This document shows positions 8,942-18,033 of a DNA stretch of 64,000 nucleotides, in pieces. The DNA comes from Pantoea latae (GTDB lineage: Bacteria; Pseudomonadota; Gammaproteobacteria; Enterobacterales; Enterobacteriaceae). The stretch's first letter is position 1. Each line of letters starts with the position of its first letter. The notes beneath the pieces were generated by a model. That model was not told the origin of the DNA and ran no database searches. It saw only the letters and a list, made by a program, of their open reading frames with translations. A program made the position numbers and the translations under genes. Where the stretch lies: positions 58,562 to 122,561 of the forward strand of contig NZ_MWUE01000009.1 in assembly GCF_002077695.1 (NCBI RefSeq), in the 5' to 3' direction.

Positions 8942-8958
8942 ATCGGGAGAAAAAGGCA

Positions 8959-9780
8959 ATGTCGTCTGATGAGTTAGAACTGGTCTGGAACAACATCAAA
9001 GCGGAAGCGCGCGCGCTGGCCGATTGCGAGCCGATGCTGGCCAGCTTTTATCATGCGACGTTGTTGAAGCACGAAAATCTCGGCAGCGCCCTGAGCTATA
9101 TGCTGGCCAACAAGCTCGCCAATCCCATTATGCCCGCTATCGCCATTCGCGAAATCGTCGAAGAGGCCTATCGTCAGGATCCTTCGATGATCGCCTCGGC
9201 CGCGCTCGACATCCAGGCGGTGCGCCAGCGCGACCCGGCGGTGGACAAATACTCCACGCCGCTGCTCTATCTGAAAGGCTTTCACGCGCTGCAGGCGTAT
9301 CGCATCGGCCACTGGCTGTGGAACGAAGGGCGCCGCGCCTTAGCGGTCTATCTGCAAAACGAAATTTCCGTCTCTTTCGCCGTTGATATCCATCCGGCGG
9401 CGAACATCGGCCACGGCATTATGCTCGACCACGCCACCGGCATCGTGATCGGCGAAACGGCGGTGGTAGAGAACGACGTCTCTATTCTGCAGTCGGTGAC
9501 GCTTGGCGGCACCGGTAAAACCAGCGGCGATCGCCATCCGAAAATCCGCGAAGGGGTGATGATCGGCGCGGGCGCGAAAATACTCGGCAATATCGAAGTG
9601 GGGCGCGGCGCGAAGATCGGCGCCGGCTCGGTGGTTTTGCAGCCAGTGCCGCCGCACACCACCGCAGCAGGCGTCCCGGCGCGCATCGTCGGCAAGCCGG
9701 CGAGCGACAAGCCCTCAATGGATATGGATCAGCACTTCAACGGCACCGTGCCGGGCTTCGAGTTCGGCGACGGCATCTAA
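8959..9780 (+). CDS. cysE: Serine O-acetyltransferase
   Basis: Catalyses acetyl-CoA + L-serine to O-acetylserine, the committed step of cysteine synthesis, and forms the cysteine synthase complex with CysK through its C-terminal tail. The 273 residues have an N-terminal helical domain and a C-terminal left-handed beta helix of hexapeptide repeats (about residues 140-245), including [20 protein letters not shown] and [17 protein letters not shown]. The active-site histidines sit in DHATG and DRHPK. The C-terminus ends in Ile (FEFGDGI), the residue CysK recognises. Its last four bases overlap the convergent trmL. The nearby sulfate-binding gene sbp supplies the same pathway. Confidence 0.97.
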   Translation: MSSDELELVWNNIKAEARALADCEPMLASFYHATLLKHENLGSALSYMLANKLANPIMPAIAIREIVEEAYRQDPSMIASAALDIQAVRQRDPAVDKYSTPLLYLKGFHALQAYRIGHWLWNEGRRALAVYLQNEISVSFAVDIHPAANIGHGIMLDHATGIVIGETAVVENDVSILQSVTLGGTGKTSGDRHPKIREGVMIGAGAKILGNIEVGRGAKIGAGSVVLQPVPPHTTAAGVPARIVGKPASDKPSMDMDQHFNGTVPGFEFGDGI

Positions 9781-10247
9781 TCGCGACGGGCGCCGGCGTA
9801 ATCCAGCTGGCGCCAGGCTTCGTACACCACCACCGATACCGCATTCGACAGGTTCATGCTGCGGCTCTCTGCGCGCATCGGGATGCGGATTTTTTGCTGC
9901 GCCGGCAGCGCATCCAGGATCTCGGCGGGCAGCCCGCGGCTCTCCGGTCCAAACAGCAGATAGTCGCCCGGCTGGTAGCTAACGGCACTGTGCGCCGGCG
10001 TGCCTTTGGTGGTGAGCGCAAAGAGTCGCGTCGGCTGCTCGTCGCGCAGAAACGCGGCGTAGCTCTCATGCTTCTGAATGGCGGTGAATTCGTGATAGTC
10101 GAGGCCGGCGCGGCGCAGCCGCTTGTCGTCCCAGGCGAAGCCGAGCGGCTCAATCAGATGCAGCTGAAAGCCGGTGTTGGCGCAGAGGCGGATAATATTG
10201 CCGGTGTTCGGCGGGATTTCTGGTTCAAATAAGACGATGTTAAGCAT
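9777..10247 (-). CDS. trmL: tRNA (cytidine/uridine-2'-O)-ribose methyltransferase TrmL
   Basis: SPOUT-family enzyme that methylates the 2'-OH of the wobble nucleotide (position 34) in tRNA-Leu isoacceptors. The 156-residue protein begins [20 protein letters not shown], the hallmark of the TrmL/YibK family. The SAM-binding trefoil-knot blocks are [15 protein letters not shown] and [19 protein letters not shown]. Length matches E. coli TrmL (157). It is convergent with cysE (4-base overlap), conserved from E. coli. In E. coli, however, cpxA is not the next gene, so a synteny break relative to E. coli falls just after this gene. Confidence 0.96.
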   Translation of the reverse strand: MLNIVLFEPEIPPNTGNIIRLCANTGFQLHLIEPLGFAWDDKRLRRAGLDYHEFTAIQKHESYAAFLRDEQPTRLFALTTKGTPAHSAVSYQPGDYLLFGPESRGLPAEILDALPAQQKIRIPMRAESRSMNLSNAVSVVVYEAWRQLDYAGARRD

Positions 10248-10282
10248 AAGGCCCCCGATAACAGGGGCCGAAGCATAGCAAA

Positions 10283-11662
10283 TTATTGGCGGCTGGAGGA
10301 GTAGAGCGGCAGCCAGAGCGTCAGGCGCAAGCCGCCGAGCGGGCTGTCGTCCGCTTTTACCCAGCCGCGATGCTGCTGTATCGCGGTTTCGACAATCGCC
10401 AGCCCCAGTCCGGTGCCGCCAGATTCGCGATCGCGCGCCTCATCGGTGCGATAAAACGGACGGAAAATCTGTTCGCGATCTTCCGGGCTGACGCCTGGGC
10501 CGTCATCGTCGACGTGCACCGTCAGCCCGCTGATATCCACCGAGAAGCTGACGCTGATATGCGAGTGCGAGTAGCGCAGCGCGTTGCGTACGATGTTCTC
10601 CAGCGCGCTCTCCAGCGCATGCGGGTTGCCGTAGAGCGGCCAGGGGCCGGGCGGATAGGGCACGTCGAGCTGCTTGCCCATCTGCTCGGCTTCAAACTTC
10701 GCATCTTCCAGCACGCCGTTCCAGAGCTGGTTCGCCTTCATCGCCTCGCTCACCAGCGCATTCTTGTGCTGGGTGCGCGACAGCACCAGCAGATCGTTAA
10801 TCATGCCGTCCAGACGCTGGGCTTCGGTTTCAATGCGCTGCAGCTCTTTGCCTTCGCCCTGACGGCGGCGCAGCAGCGCGGTAGCCAGCTGCAGTCGCGT
10901 CAGCGGCGTGCGCAGCTCGTGGCTGATATCGGAGAGCAGGCGCTGCTGCGACGTCATCATGCGCTCCAGCGCGCTCACCATCTGGTTGAAGCTCGAACCA
11001 GCGGCGAGGAACTCCTGCGGGCCAGACTCCAGTTCCGGATGCTGGCGCAGGTTGCCGCTGGCGACTTCGTCCGCCGCGTGTTTCAGCTTGCGCGCCGGCC
11101 GCGCCAGGCTCCACGCCAGCCACAGCAGCAGCGGCGAGCTGATCAGCATGGTGACGATCAGCAGCAGCAGCGGGCGGTCAAACAGCAGGTTAACGAAATC
11201 GAGCTGCGAGCTGGTCGCCGGCCGAATCAGGTAGAGCTGATAGTTGTCTTCCCCGTCACGCACGGCGAAAGGGCCGACCATTTCAATGCGGCCATACTTC
11301 TTTTTCTGCGGATGATCGGCGTTGTCGGACTGGCCGATAAAGTTACGGATCACCTGCATCTCATTGTGCTGCGCGCCGATCACGCGGCCTTCGCTGGTCA
11401 CCAGCAGCAGGCGCTGGCCTGGCGGCGCCCACTTGTCAATGGCGCGGAACAGGCGCCGCCACCACATTAAATCGTTGGGCGGATCCTGCGACAGCTCGGC
11501 TTCCACGTGCTGTTCAATCATGGTGCCCTGACGCTGCTCGCTATCGAGCAGCGCGGTCATCTGGCGGGAATCCAGTTTGGGCACCATCAACACCAGCATC
11601 AACACCAGCGCCAGGGTTAACCAGAAGATAGCGAAGATGCGTGTGGTGAGGCTGCCGATCAT
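10283..11662 (-). CDS. cpxA: Envelope stress sensor histidine kinase CpxA
   Basis: Inner-membrane sensor kinase/phosphatase that responds to misfolded envelope proteins and phosphorylates CpxR. The 459 residues contain two membrane segments (about 8-28 and 164-184) flanking a periplasmic sensor domain, a HAMP linker, the dimerisation box [14 protein letters not shown] with the phospho-acceptor His248, and the ATPase blocks [26 protein letters not shown] and [13 protein letters not shown]. His248 is the same residue number as in E. coli. Its ATG overlaps the cpxR stop by four bases, so the two are translationally coupled. Confidence 0.97.
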   Translation of the reverse strand: MIGSLTTRIFAIFWLTLALVLMLVLMVPKLDSRQMTALLDSEQRQGTMIEQHVEAELSQDPPNDLMWWRRLFRAIDKWAPPGQRLLLVTSEGRVIGAQHNEMQVIRNFIGQSDNADHPQKKKYGRIEMVGPFAVRDGEDNYQLYLIRPATSSQLDFVNLLFDRPLLLLIVTMLISSPLLLWLAWSLARPARKLKHAADEVASGNLRQHPELESGPQEFLAAGSSFNQMVSALERMMTSQQRLLSDISHELRTPLTRLQLATALLRRRQGEGKELQRIETEAQRLDGMINDLLVLSRTQHKNALVSEAMKANQLWNGVLEDAKFEAEQMGKQLDVPYPPGPWPLYGNPHALESALENIVRNALRYSHSHISVSFSVDISGLTVHVDDDGPGVSPEDREQIFRPFYRTDEARDRESGGTGLGLAIVETAIQQHRGWVKADDSPLGGLRLTLWLPLYSSSRQ

Positions 11663-12357
11663 GACGCCGAGACCATCAGATAGCCGCGTCCGCGCAGGGT
11701 TTTAAACCACGGATGGCCATCACGACGCTCGGGCAGCTTGCGGCGCAGATTGGAGATATGCATATCGATGGCGCGGTCAAACGGCGTAAGGCGCTTGCCA
11801 AGCACCTCCTGACTCAGGTGCTCGCGTGAGACCACCTGGCCGAGATGCTGCGCCAGCAGGTAGAGCAGGGTGAACTCGGTGCCGGTAAGATCCAGCGTCT
11901 GGTTGTCGAAGCTCGCCTCCTGACGACCCGGATTAAGCCGCAGGCAGTCCACTTCCAGCGTCGGCGAGCTGTTGTCGTGCTGCTGCTGCTGCTCGCTCCA
12001 GTTAGAACGGCGCAGAATCGCGCGTATGCGCGCCACCAGCTCGCGATCGTTGAACGGCTTAGGCAGATAGTCGTCCGCGCCCAGTTCGAGCCCCAGCACG
12101 CGATCCAGCTCGCTGCCGCGCGCGGTTAACATAATGACAGGCGTCTGATGCTGCTGGCGTAGCTCTTTCAGCGTGTCGATGCCGTTCTTTTTCGGCATCA
12201 TCACATCGAGTAAAAGTAGATCAATAGAGGTGTCCAGCAGGCTTAACGCCTGTTCGCCGTCGCTGGCGACCACCACTTCAAACCCTTCCATTTCTAACAG
12301 TTCTTTAAGCAGCGAAGTCAATTCGCGGTCATCGTCAACCAACAGGATTTTATTCAT
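11659..12357 (-). CDS. cpxR: Envelope stress response regulator CpxR
   Basis: OmpR-family response regulator activated by CpxA; it binds GTAAA-N5-GTAAA boxes to control periplasmic folding and protease genes. In the 232 residues the receiver domain has the acidic pair VDDDREL, the phospho-acceptor Asp51 in LLLLDVMMPKKNG, and the conserved Lys in LPKPFND. The winged-helix output domain ends with SNLRRKLPERRDGHPWFKTL. A short Gln/His-rich linker (EQQQQHDN) separates the domains. It is divergent from cpxP, with a perfect CpxR box between them, implying autoregulation. Confidence 0.97.
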   Translation of the reverse strand: MNKILLVDDDRELTSLLKELLEMEGFEVVVASDGEQALSLLDTSIDLLLLDVMMPKKNGIDTLKELRQQHQTPVIMLTARGSELDRVLGLELGADDYLPKPFNDRELVARIRAILRRSNWSEQQQQHDNSSPTLEVDCLRLNPGRQEASFDNQTLDLTGTEFTLLYLLAQHLGQVVSREHLSQEVLGKRLTPFDRAIDMHISNLRRKLPERRDGHPWFKTLRGRGYLMVSAS

Positions 12358-12412
12358 TTTTTATTGCCCTCCGCAGGCAAAATACCGTGTTCCTGACTTG
12401 TCAATCCAACGC

Positions 12413-12427
12413 TTTACGTAGTTTTAC
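12413..12427. promoter_or_regulatory. CpxR box in the cpxR-cpxP intergenic region
   Basis: The plus strand reads TTTACGTAGTTTTAC, which is GTAAA-ACTAC-GTAAA on the minus strand, an exact match to the CpxR consensus. It lies about 55 bases upstream of cpxR and 80 upstream of cpxP, so it can serve both divergent promoters. A -10-like TACACT follows at 12459-12464 for cpxP. Confidence 0.9.
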
Positions 12428-12506
12428 ACCCCCTGACGGATGTTTGCAGCTATCGCCGTACACTGGCTCTCGTTGAATCGCAAAACGGAACGAACTGGAG
12501 TAAACG

Positions 12507-13016
12507 ATGCGCACAGTAACCGCCGTCGTCCTTGCCTCAGCGATGGTTCTCAATCACGCCAGCGCAGGAGCAGCAGACACGACGACGATTGACGAAATGC
12601 ATCACGGCGGATTGACGACAGGCAGTATGACGCAAAATCCGCAAAGCCACATGTTCGACGGCATTGAGTTGACGGAAGAGCAGCGTCAACAGATGCGTGA
12701 CCTGATGCAGCAAGCGCGACATGAACGCGCCCCGGTCAGCATCAACGATATCGAAAACATGCATGGCTTGATTACGGCAGAGACATTCAACGAAGCGGCC
12801 ATTCGTGCCCAGGCTGAAAAGATCGCCCAGGCGCAGATCGAACAACATGTCGAAATGGCGCGCATTCGCAACCAGATGTACCACCTGCTAACGCCGGCCC
12901 AGCAGGCCACGTTGCAAAAGAATTACGAGCGGCGTCTCTCCGAGTTACGCAAGCTCTCAAATTTGCAGTCAGCGTCATCGCTGCAAGCAGTGAGTAGTAC
13001 CAGCAGTAACCAGTAA
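12507..13016 (+). CDS. cpxP: Periplasmic Cpx adaptor/inhibitor CpxP
   Basis: Periplasmic Spy/CpxP-family protein that damps CpxA signalling and escorts misfolded pilins to DegP. The 169 residues open with a signal peptide (about 1-22, ending ASAGAAD). Both LTxxQ family motifs are present: ELTEEQRQQMRDLMQQA and LLTPAQQATLQKNYE, the second inside a cradle of basic and acidic helices. The C-terminal tail (LSNLQSASSLQAVSSTSSNQ) is a low-complexity Ser-rich end. It is divergent from cpxRA and its 3' UTR carries CpxQ. Confidence 0.93.
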   Translation: MRTVTAVVLASAMVLNHASAGAADTTTIDEMHHGGLTTGSMTQNPQSHMFDGIELTEEQRQQMRDLMQQARHERAPVSINDIENMHGLITAETFNEAAIRAQAEKIAQAQIEQHVEMARIRNQMYHLLTPAQQATLQKNYERRLSELRKLSNLQSASSLQAVSSTSSNQ

Positions 13017-13029
13017 CATAGTATCCCTG

Positions 13030-13087
13030 TTTTCCTTGCCATAGACACCATCCCTGTCTTCCCCGCCATGATGGCGGGGTTTTTTTT
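13030..13087 (+). ncRNA. cpxQ: CpxQ small RNA from the cpxP 3' UTR
   Basis: The 58 bases after cpxP begin TTTTCCTTGCCATAGACACC and end in a hairpin (CCCCGCCATGATGGCGGGG) with eight T. This follows E. coli CpxQ, as I recall it, nearly base for base, including the 58-nt length, the 5' UUUUCC after the RNase E cut, the seed GCCAUAGACACCAUCCCUGU and the intrinsic terminator. Known biology: CpxQ is released from cpxP mRNA by RNase E and, with Hfq, represses envelope-protein mRNAs. Only the terminator stem differs (with compensating bases). Confidence 0.9.
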
Positions 13088-13526
13088 GCCCTTTTTGCGC
13101 GCGCTGGACGCTGGTGTCAACCCTGGCCGCCGGATAGCGCGTCGGCATTAACACTTCATTTAAGAAGGGTACTAACCCCTTAAAACCGCAGTGAATTAAC
13201 AAAATATTTATTTTCAACGTCTCGGTTATTTTAGCAGTGGCATATCTTATGCCGGCTTAATATATGCGTAAGCGAATCGGTTAAAAATATTTAAAGCGAG
13301 GCGATGAGCTATTTAAATATATGATAATAAGCAAACAAATATTGCTGACATATATTAATTACAATAAAAATCATATACTTATTATTTTATATCTTTTCTT
13401 GAATTCCCTGCGGTTGCTTCTACAATTACTTCTGTCGCAGCAAGGAAAGCGCACATCCCGGGAATTTAAATGGAGTGCATTAACCACATTACGTAAATCA
13501 ATCTGAATATATTAACGGAGTAAGTT
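13088..13526 (+). other. AT-rich intergenic region between CpxQ and the yciG-like gene
   Basis: About 440 bases, of which 13190-13440 are strongly AT-rich compared with the GC-rich genes on both sides. I see no credible coding sequence. The only in-frame stretch of note (13321-13506, 61 codons) lacks a ribosome site. The region probably holds the promoter of the yciG-like gene, whose ribosome site AACGGAG is at 13514-13520. AT-richness would suit H-NS binding, but that is inference. Confidence 0.5.
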
Positions 13527-13706
13527 ATGGCAGAACATCGTGGTGGTTCAGGCAATTTCGCAGACAACCCGCAGAAAGCCTCTGAAGCCGGTAAAAAAGG
13601 CGGACAGAACAGCGGCGGTAACTTCAAAAATGACCGTGAAAAAGCCTCTGAAGCAGGCAAAAAAGGCGGTCAGAACAGCCACGGCGGCGGCCGCAGCTCT
13701 TCCTGA
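13527..13706 (+). CDS. yciG: YciG-like general stress protein (KGG repeats)
   Basis: A 59-residue protein, too short for many gene finders, starting MAEHRGGSGNFADNPQKASE. It contains two copies of a stress-induced KGG motif, each KASEAGKKGGQNS, and ends HGGGRSSS. The length and order match E. coli YciG (59 residues, recalled N-terminus MAEHRGGSGNFAEDREKAS). The family is linked to stationary-phase and general stress and, in E. coli, to motility; molecular function is unknown. The two repeat units are nearly identical at DNA level, pointing to internal duplication or conversion. AACGGAG lies 7 bases before the ATG. In E. coli yciG sits beside yciFE, not beside cpxP, so the location is unusual. 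Confidence 0.88.
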   Translation: MAEHRGGSGNFADNPQKASEAGKKGGQNSGGNFKNDREKASEAGKKGGQNSHGGGRSSS

Positions 13707-13733
13707 CAGTTTTAGAGCTAAGCTGTAATCGTG

Positions 13734-13789
13734 CGTTTCCCAACCGGGAAACGATACCCCGTCCTCTTTGAGGGCGGGGTTTGTTTTTT
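13734..13789 (+). terminator. Tandem hairpins ending the yciG-like transcript
   Basis: Two successive stem-loops: CGTTTCCC/GGGAAACG around a 4-base loop (13734-13753), then CCCCGTCC/GGGCGGGG (one G-U pair, 13757-13779), followed by a T-rich tract GTTTGTTTTTT. The second is a good intrinsic terminator; the first may stabilise the mRNA 3' end. Confidence 0.82.
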
Positions 13790-13913
13790 CAGGGTTTTAA
13801 TCCGCTTTTCTCTTCTGGTGACGCAGGGTTTATGCGCAGCGACGCGCGGGATGTTAAACTTTAGCCATTCCTTTGTTTTGCGTGCATGCCAGCAATGGCA
13901 CAGGGAGCCCATT

Positions 13914-14816
13914 ATGCAGCCCACCTATGCTCGTCTGGTTAAACGCGCTGCGCTGGCGGCAACTGCCCTGGCAACCTGCCTGCTGATCGTGAAGATTTTC
14001 GCCTGGTGGTACACCGGATCGGTGAGCCTGCTGGCGGGTCTGGTCGACTCGCTGGTGGATATCGCCGCCTCGCTGACCAATCTGCTGGTGGTGCGCTACG
14101 CGCTGCAGCCTGCTGACGCCGATCATACTTTTGGCCACGGCAAAGCGGAATCGCTGGCGGCGCTGGCGCAAAGCATGTTTATCTCCGGCTCGGCGCTGTT
14201 CCTGTTCTTAACCGGCATTCAGCATCTCGCCTCGCCCAATACGCTGCGCGCGCCGCTGGTCGGCGTGGTGGTAACCGTGGTCGCGCTCTTTTCGACGCTG
14301 CTGCTGGTGGCGTTTCAGCGCTGGGTGGTGCGCCATACGCACAGCCAGGCGATCCGCGCCGATATGCTGCACTACCAGTCCGATGTGGTGATGAACGGCG
14401 CTATCCTGATTGCGCTTGCCCTGAGCAGCTACGGCTTCGCCCGCGCTGATGCGCTTTTCGCGTTAGGCATCGGCGTTTATATCCTCTATAGCGCGCTGCG
14501 TATGGGCTACGACGCCGTGCAGTCGCTGCTGGACCGCGCGCTGCCTGAGGAAGAGCACGCTATCATTCTGGAGCTGGCTCTGAACTGGCCTGGGGTAGAG
14601 GGCGTGCACGACGTGCGCACGCGCCAGTCAGGGCCGACTAAATTTATTCAGCTGCATCTGGAGCTGGACGATAATTTGCCGCTGGTGCAGGCGCATCGCG
14701 TGGCGGATCAGGTAGAAAAGGCGCTGCTGCAACGTTTTCCCGGATCGGACGTGATTATTCATCAGGATCCCTGCTCGGTGGTGCCGCTCGAACAGCAAAA
14801 CTCACCCGGCTTTTAA
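13914..14816 (+). CDS. fieF: Cation-efflux transporter FieF
   Basis: Inner-membrane CDF-family antiporter exporting Zn2+/Fe2+ in exchange for protons. From the ATG at 13914 it has 300 residues, equal to E. coli FieF. Six membrane segments are visible, with metal-site residues in [12 protein letters not shown] (first DxxxD) and [17 protein letters not shown] (HxxxD). [16 protein letters not shown] is a CDF signature. The C-terminal cytoplasmic domain has [14 protein letters not shown] and [13 protein letters not shown]. An in-frame extension upstream to 13731 overlaps the preceding terminator and is rejected. It lies before pfkA as in E. coli. Confidence 0.96.
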   Translation: MQPTYARLVKRAALAATALATCLLIVKIFAWWYTGSVSLLAGLVDSLVDIAASLTNLLVVRYALQPADADHTFGHGKAESLAALAQSMFISGSALFLFLTGIQHLASPNTLRAPLVGVVVTVVALFSTLLLVAFQRWVVRHTHSQAIRADMLHYQSDVVMNGAILIALALSSYGFARADALFALGIGVYILYSALRMGYDAVQSLLDRALPEEEHAIILELALNWPGVEGVHDVRTRQSGPTKFIQLHLELDDNLPLVQAHRVADQVEKALLQRFPGSDVIIHQDPCSVVPLEQQNSPGF

Positions 14817-14896
14817 CCGGATTGAATCAGTTTCAACTATTTAAAATGACGAAGCGCTAACATTCCTGCAAAAAAATTAGTGAAAACTTGTCTGAC

Positions 14897-14930
14897 CTGA
14901 ATCAATTCAGCAGCAAGCCTTTGATATACT
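14897..14930 (+). promoter_or_regulatory. pfkA promoter with Cra operator
   Basis: CTGAATCAATTCAG at 14897-14910 is a near-palindrome matching the Cra (FruR) site known upstream of E. coli pfkA; the -10 box TATACT follows at 14925-14930. The operator covers the -35 region, consistent with repression of glycolysis by Cra when fructose phosphates are low. Confidence 0.82.
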
Positions 14931-15021
14931 ATCTGCCATCACGGGTCGCGCATAACGATATGCCGCTAAGCGGCGCACGACAGGCAGGATTAACTTACGT
15001 ATTCACAATCCAGAGGTTGTC

Positions 15022-15984
15022 ATGATCAAAAAAATTGGTGTATTGACCAGCGGCGGCGACGCCCCAGGCATGAACGCAGCCATTCGCGGTGTTGTGCGAT
15101 CAGCGCTGAGCGAAGGACTGGAAGTTTTTGGTATCTATGACGGCTATCTGGGACTGTATGAAGACCGGATGATCAATCTCGACCGCTACAGCGTGTCGGA
15201 TATGATTAACCGCGGCGGCACCTTCCTTGGCTCAGCGCGTTTTCCAGAGTTCCGCAATGACGAAGTGCGTCAGGTGGCCATCGAGAATATGAAAAAGCGT
15301 GGCATCGACGCGCTGGTGGTTATCGGCGGCGACGGCTCCTATATGGGCGCCAAGCGTCTGACCGAAATGGGCTTTCCCTGCATCGGCCTGCCGGGCACCA
15401 TCGATAACGACGTGGCGGGCACCGACTACACCATCGGCTACTTTACCGCGCTGGAAACCGTGGTCGAGGCGATCGACCGCCTGCGCGACACCTCTTCCTC
15501 GCACCAGCGTATCTCGATTGTTGAAGTGATGGGGCGCTACTGCGGCGATCTGACGCTGGCGGCGGCGATTGCAGGCGGCTGTGAATTTATCGTTCTGCCG
15601 GAAATCCCTTACACCCGCGAAGAGCTGGTGATGGAGATCAAAGCCGGCATCGCCAAAGGCAAAAAGCACGCTATCGTGGCGATCACCGAGCATATCTGTG
15701 ATATCGACGATCTGGCGAAGTACATCGAAGCGGAAACCAAACGCGAAACGCGCGCCACGGTGCTGGGCCATATCCAGCGTGGCGGCGCGCCCTGCGCCTA
15801 CGACCGCATTCTGGCGTCGCGCATGGGCGCCTACGCGATTGAGCTGCTGCTGCAGGGCTACGGCGGCCGCTGCGTCGGCATTCAGAACGAGAAGATGGTG
15901 CATCACGACATCATCGACGCCATTGAAAATATGAAGCGTCCGTTTAAACGCGACTGGCTGGAAACCGCGAAAAAACTCTACTGA
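15022..15984 (+). CDS. pfkA: 6-phosphofructokinase I
   Basis: ATP-dependent phosphofructokinase, the committed step of glycolysis, a cytosolic homotetramer activated by ADP and inhibited by phosphoenolpyruvate. All 320 residues align by eye with E. coli PfkA (320). ATP-site motif [15 protein letters not shown], the catalytic block [17 protein letters not shown] with the base Asp, [13 protein letters not shown] and [15 protein letters not shown] are all intact. It is monocistronic: its own promoter lies 90 bases upstream and a terminator follows. Confidence 0.98.
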   Translation: MIKKIGVLTSGGDAPGMNAAIRGVVRSALSEGLEVFGIYDGYLGLYEDRMINLDRYSVSDMINRGGTFLGSARFPEFRNDEVRQVAIENMKKRGIDALVVIGGDGSYMGAKRLTEMGFPCIGLPGTIDNDVAGTDYTIGYFTALETVVEAIDRLRDTSSSHQRISIVEVMGRYCGDLTLAAAIAGGCEFIVLPEIPYTREELVMEIKAGIAKGKKHAIVAITEHICDIDDLAKYIEAETKRETRATVLGHIQRGGAPCAYDRILASRMGAYAIELLLQGYGGRCVGIQNEKMVHHDIIDAIENMKRPFKRDWLETAKKLY

Positions 15985-16000
15985 TCCCCGGTCTTATTGC

Positions 16001-16027
16001 GACGCGCCTGAACGGCGCGTCTGCTTT
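16001..16027 (+). terminator. pfkA terminator
   Basis: GACGCGCC and GGCGCGTC form an 8-bp stem with a 5-base loop, followed by a short T-containing tail (TGCTTTCC). A moderately strong intrinsic terminator between pfkA and sbp. Confidence 0.7.
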
Positions 16028-16132
16028 CCGCTGTCTATATTCCACGCGGTTATAAATCCTTATTTTTAATTCTTTTAGCTCTAAAATGGTTTATGTCACC
16101 CTACCGGCCTGATGACTTTGGGAGAGTGCATA

Positions 16133-17122
16133 ATGAACAAGTGGAGTATCGGTATTACCCTTCTGCTGGCCTCTGCCAGCGTTTTGGCAAAGGATTACCA
16201 GCTGCTGAACGTCTCTTACGATCCGACGCGCGAGCTGTATGAGCAGTACAACAAGGCTTTCGCGGCGCACTACAAGCAGGAAACCGGCGATAACGTGGTC
16301 ATCCGTCAGTCGCACGGCGGCTCAGGCAAGCAGGCGACCTCGGTGATTAACGGCATTCGCGCCGACGTGGTGACCCTGGCGTTACAGTCCGATGTCGATG
16401 CCATCGCCGAGCGCGGCCGCATCGATAAGAACTGGCAGAAGCGTCTGCCGGACAACTCCGCGCCCTATACCTCCACCATTGTCTTCCTGGTGCGTAAAGG
16501 CAACCCGAAAGGCATTCACGACTGGCCGGATCTGATCAAGCCAGGCGTATCGGTCATCACCCCGAATCCAAAAACCTCAGGCGGCGCGCGCTGGAACTAT
16601 CTGGCCGCATGGGGCTGGGCGCTGGATCAAAACAACGGCGACCAGGCAAAGGCCCAGGCCTACGTCAAAGCGCTGTTCAAAAACGTCGAAGTGCAGGACT
16701 CCGGCGCGCGCGGCGCAACCAACACCTTTGTTGAGCGCGGTATCGGCGACGTGCTGATCGCCTGGGAAAACGAAGCCTATCTGGCGGTCGACAAGCTGGG
16801 TAAAGACAAATTTGAAATCGTCACGCCGAGCGAATCGATTCTGGCGGAGCCGACCGTTGCCGTGGTGGATAAAGTGGCGGACGCACAGGGCACGCGTAGC
16901 GTGGCCGACGCCTATCTGAAGTACCTCTACTCGCCGGAAGGCCAGACTATCGCGGCACAGAACTTCTATCGTCCACGCGATGCAGAGGTGGCGAAGAAAT
17001 TCGCCAGCACCTTTGCGCCGGTGAAGCTGTTTACCATCGACAATAAGTTCGGCGGCTGGACGCAGGCGCAGAAAACGCACTTTGCTGATGGCGGCACCTA
17101 CGATCAGGTGATGAAGCCTTAA
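16133..17122 (+). CDS. sbp: Periplasmic sulfate-binding protein
   Basis: Periplasmic binding protein delivering sulfate to the CysTWA ABC importer. From the ATG at 16133 it has 329 residues with a signal peptide (1-19, ending ASVLA) and mature N-terminus [17 protein letters not shown]. The sulfate-site signatures are [15 protein letters not shown] and [16 protein letters not shown], with [19 protein letters not shown]. An in-frame ATG seven codons upstream is rejected because GGGAGAG sits correctly before 16133. It shares the sulfur-assimilation theme with cysE in this window. CysB control is expected but I did not identify a site. Confidence 0.96.
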   Translation: MNKWSIGITLLLASASVLAKDYQLLNVSYDPTRELYEQYNKAFAAHYKQETGDNVVIRQSHGGSGKQATSVINGIRADVVTLALQSDVDAIAERGRIDKNWQKRLPDNSAPYTSTIVFLVRKGNPKGIHDWPDLIKPGVSVITPNPKTSGGARWNYLAAWGWALDQNNGDQAKAQAYVKALFKNVEVQDSGARGATNTFVERGIGDVLIAWENEAYLAVDKLGKDKFEIVTPSESILAEPTVAVVDKVADAQGTRSVADAYLKYLYSPEGQTIAAQNFYRPRDAEVAKKFASTFAPVKLFTIDNKFGGWTQAQKTHFADGGTYDQVMKP

Positions 17123-17140
17123 TCGTTCGCCAGAGAGCAG

Positions 17141-17169
17141 ACGGCCAGCCAGCGCGCTGGCCGTTTTTA
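17141..17169 (+). terminator. sbp terminator
   Basis: ACGGCCAGC and GCTGGCCGT pair almost without a loop gap (CAGCGC centre) and are followed by TTTTTA. A strong intrinsic terminator. Confidence 0.88.
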
Positions 17170-17233
17170 TTTGTGCGTGACATTGCGCAGCCGCCAGGCG
17201 AGGATGCGCAAAAAGCCGAAGAGAAATTCTGCT

Positions 17234-17992
17234 ATGCCTGGAAGCCGTCGTGCGCTGCGTCTGATAGCGCTTTCTCTGCTGCTGCTGATCGGCGGCCTGA
17301 CGATCGCCGCTTTCCACCTGCATAAAAACAGCGATGCGCTGTGGCAAATCGTCAGCGAAAAGTGCGAGCCGAATCAGCGCGCAAGCGGTTCGCCTGCACC
17401 CTGCCAGCGCGTCGCGCTTGATCAAGGCTATGCGCTGCTTAAAGATCTCAACGGGCCGCTGCAGTATCTGCTGATTCCGCTGGCGAAAATCACCGGCATG
17501 GAAAGCCCGGCGCTGCTGGAGCCCGCCACGCCCAACTTTTTCGCCTTCGCCTGGCAGGCGCGCACGCAGCTGGCGGTACGGCGCGGCGCGCCCATCGCCG
17601 ACAGCGCGCTGTCGCTGGCGATCAACGCCGAGTATGGCCGCACCCAGAATCAGCTGCATATTCACATCTCCTGCCTGCGGCCCGACGTGCGCCACGCGCT
17701 GGACCGCCTCGCGCCTGGTCTCTCCAGCCGCTGGCAGAAGGCCACGCTGCTGCGCCACGCCTACCAGATACGCACGCTCACGCTGCCGGAGCTGACGCAG
17801 CAGAGCCCGTTTATCCGCATGGCGCAGGAGATCCCTGACGCGCGTGGCGAAATGGGCAGCTATGGCGTGGCGCTGGCGGCGCTGCCGGACGGGCGTCTGG
17901 CGCTGATGGCGCTGGCGCGCAACTGGCTGCTGCTCAATCGCGGATCGGCGGAGGAGATTCAGGACCACCGCTGTGAGATTTTGCAGCCATAA
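17234..17992 (+). CDS. cdh: CDP-diacylglycerol diphosphatase
   Basis: Membrane-anchored hydrolase that converts CDP-diacylglycerol to CMP and phosphatidate; HIT-like Cdh family. From the ATG at 17234 it has 252 residues (E. coli 251). Residues 8-28 (LRLIALSLLLLIGGLTIAAF) form the N-terminal membrane anchor. The family block YVLKDLNGPLQYLL appears as YALLKDLNGPLQYLLIP, and the histidine motif as QNQLHIHISCLRPDV. SAEEIQDHRCEIL closes the protein as in E. coli. An ATG ten codons upstream (17204) is possible but its ribosome site is too close. Located between sbp and tpiA as in E. coli. Confidence 0.92.
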   Translation: MPGSRRALRLIALSLLLLIGGLTIAAFHLHKNSDALWQIVSEKCEPNQRASGSPAPCQRVALDQGYALLKDLNGPLQYLLIPLAKITGMESPALLEPATPNFFAFAWQARTQLAVRRGAPIADSALSLAINAEYGRTQNQLHIHISCLRPDVRHALDRLAPGLSSRWQKATLLRHAYQIRTLTLPELTQQSPFIRMAQEIPDARGEMGSYGVALAALPDGRLALMALARNWLLLNRGSAEEIQDHRCEILQP

Positions 17993-18020
17993 AAAAAGCG
18001 GCCTGAAGGCCGCTTTTTTT
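17991..18020. terminator. Bidirectional terminator shared by cdh and tpiA
   Basis: AAAAAAAGCGGCC-TGAA-GGCCGCTTTTTTT is symmetrical, giving a GC stem followed by a T-run on both strands, between convergent cdh and tpiA. Confidence 0.95.
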
Positions 18021-18033
18021 CGTCTGACGGGGA

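Noticed and set aside
13321..13506. 61-codon hydrophobic open frame in the AT-rich gap after CpxQ
   Set aside because: No ribosome site, composition explained by AT-richness, and no family resemblance.
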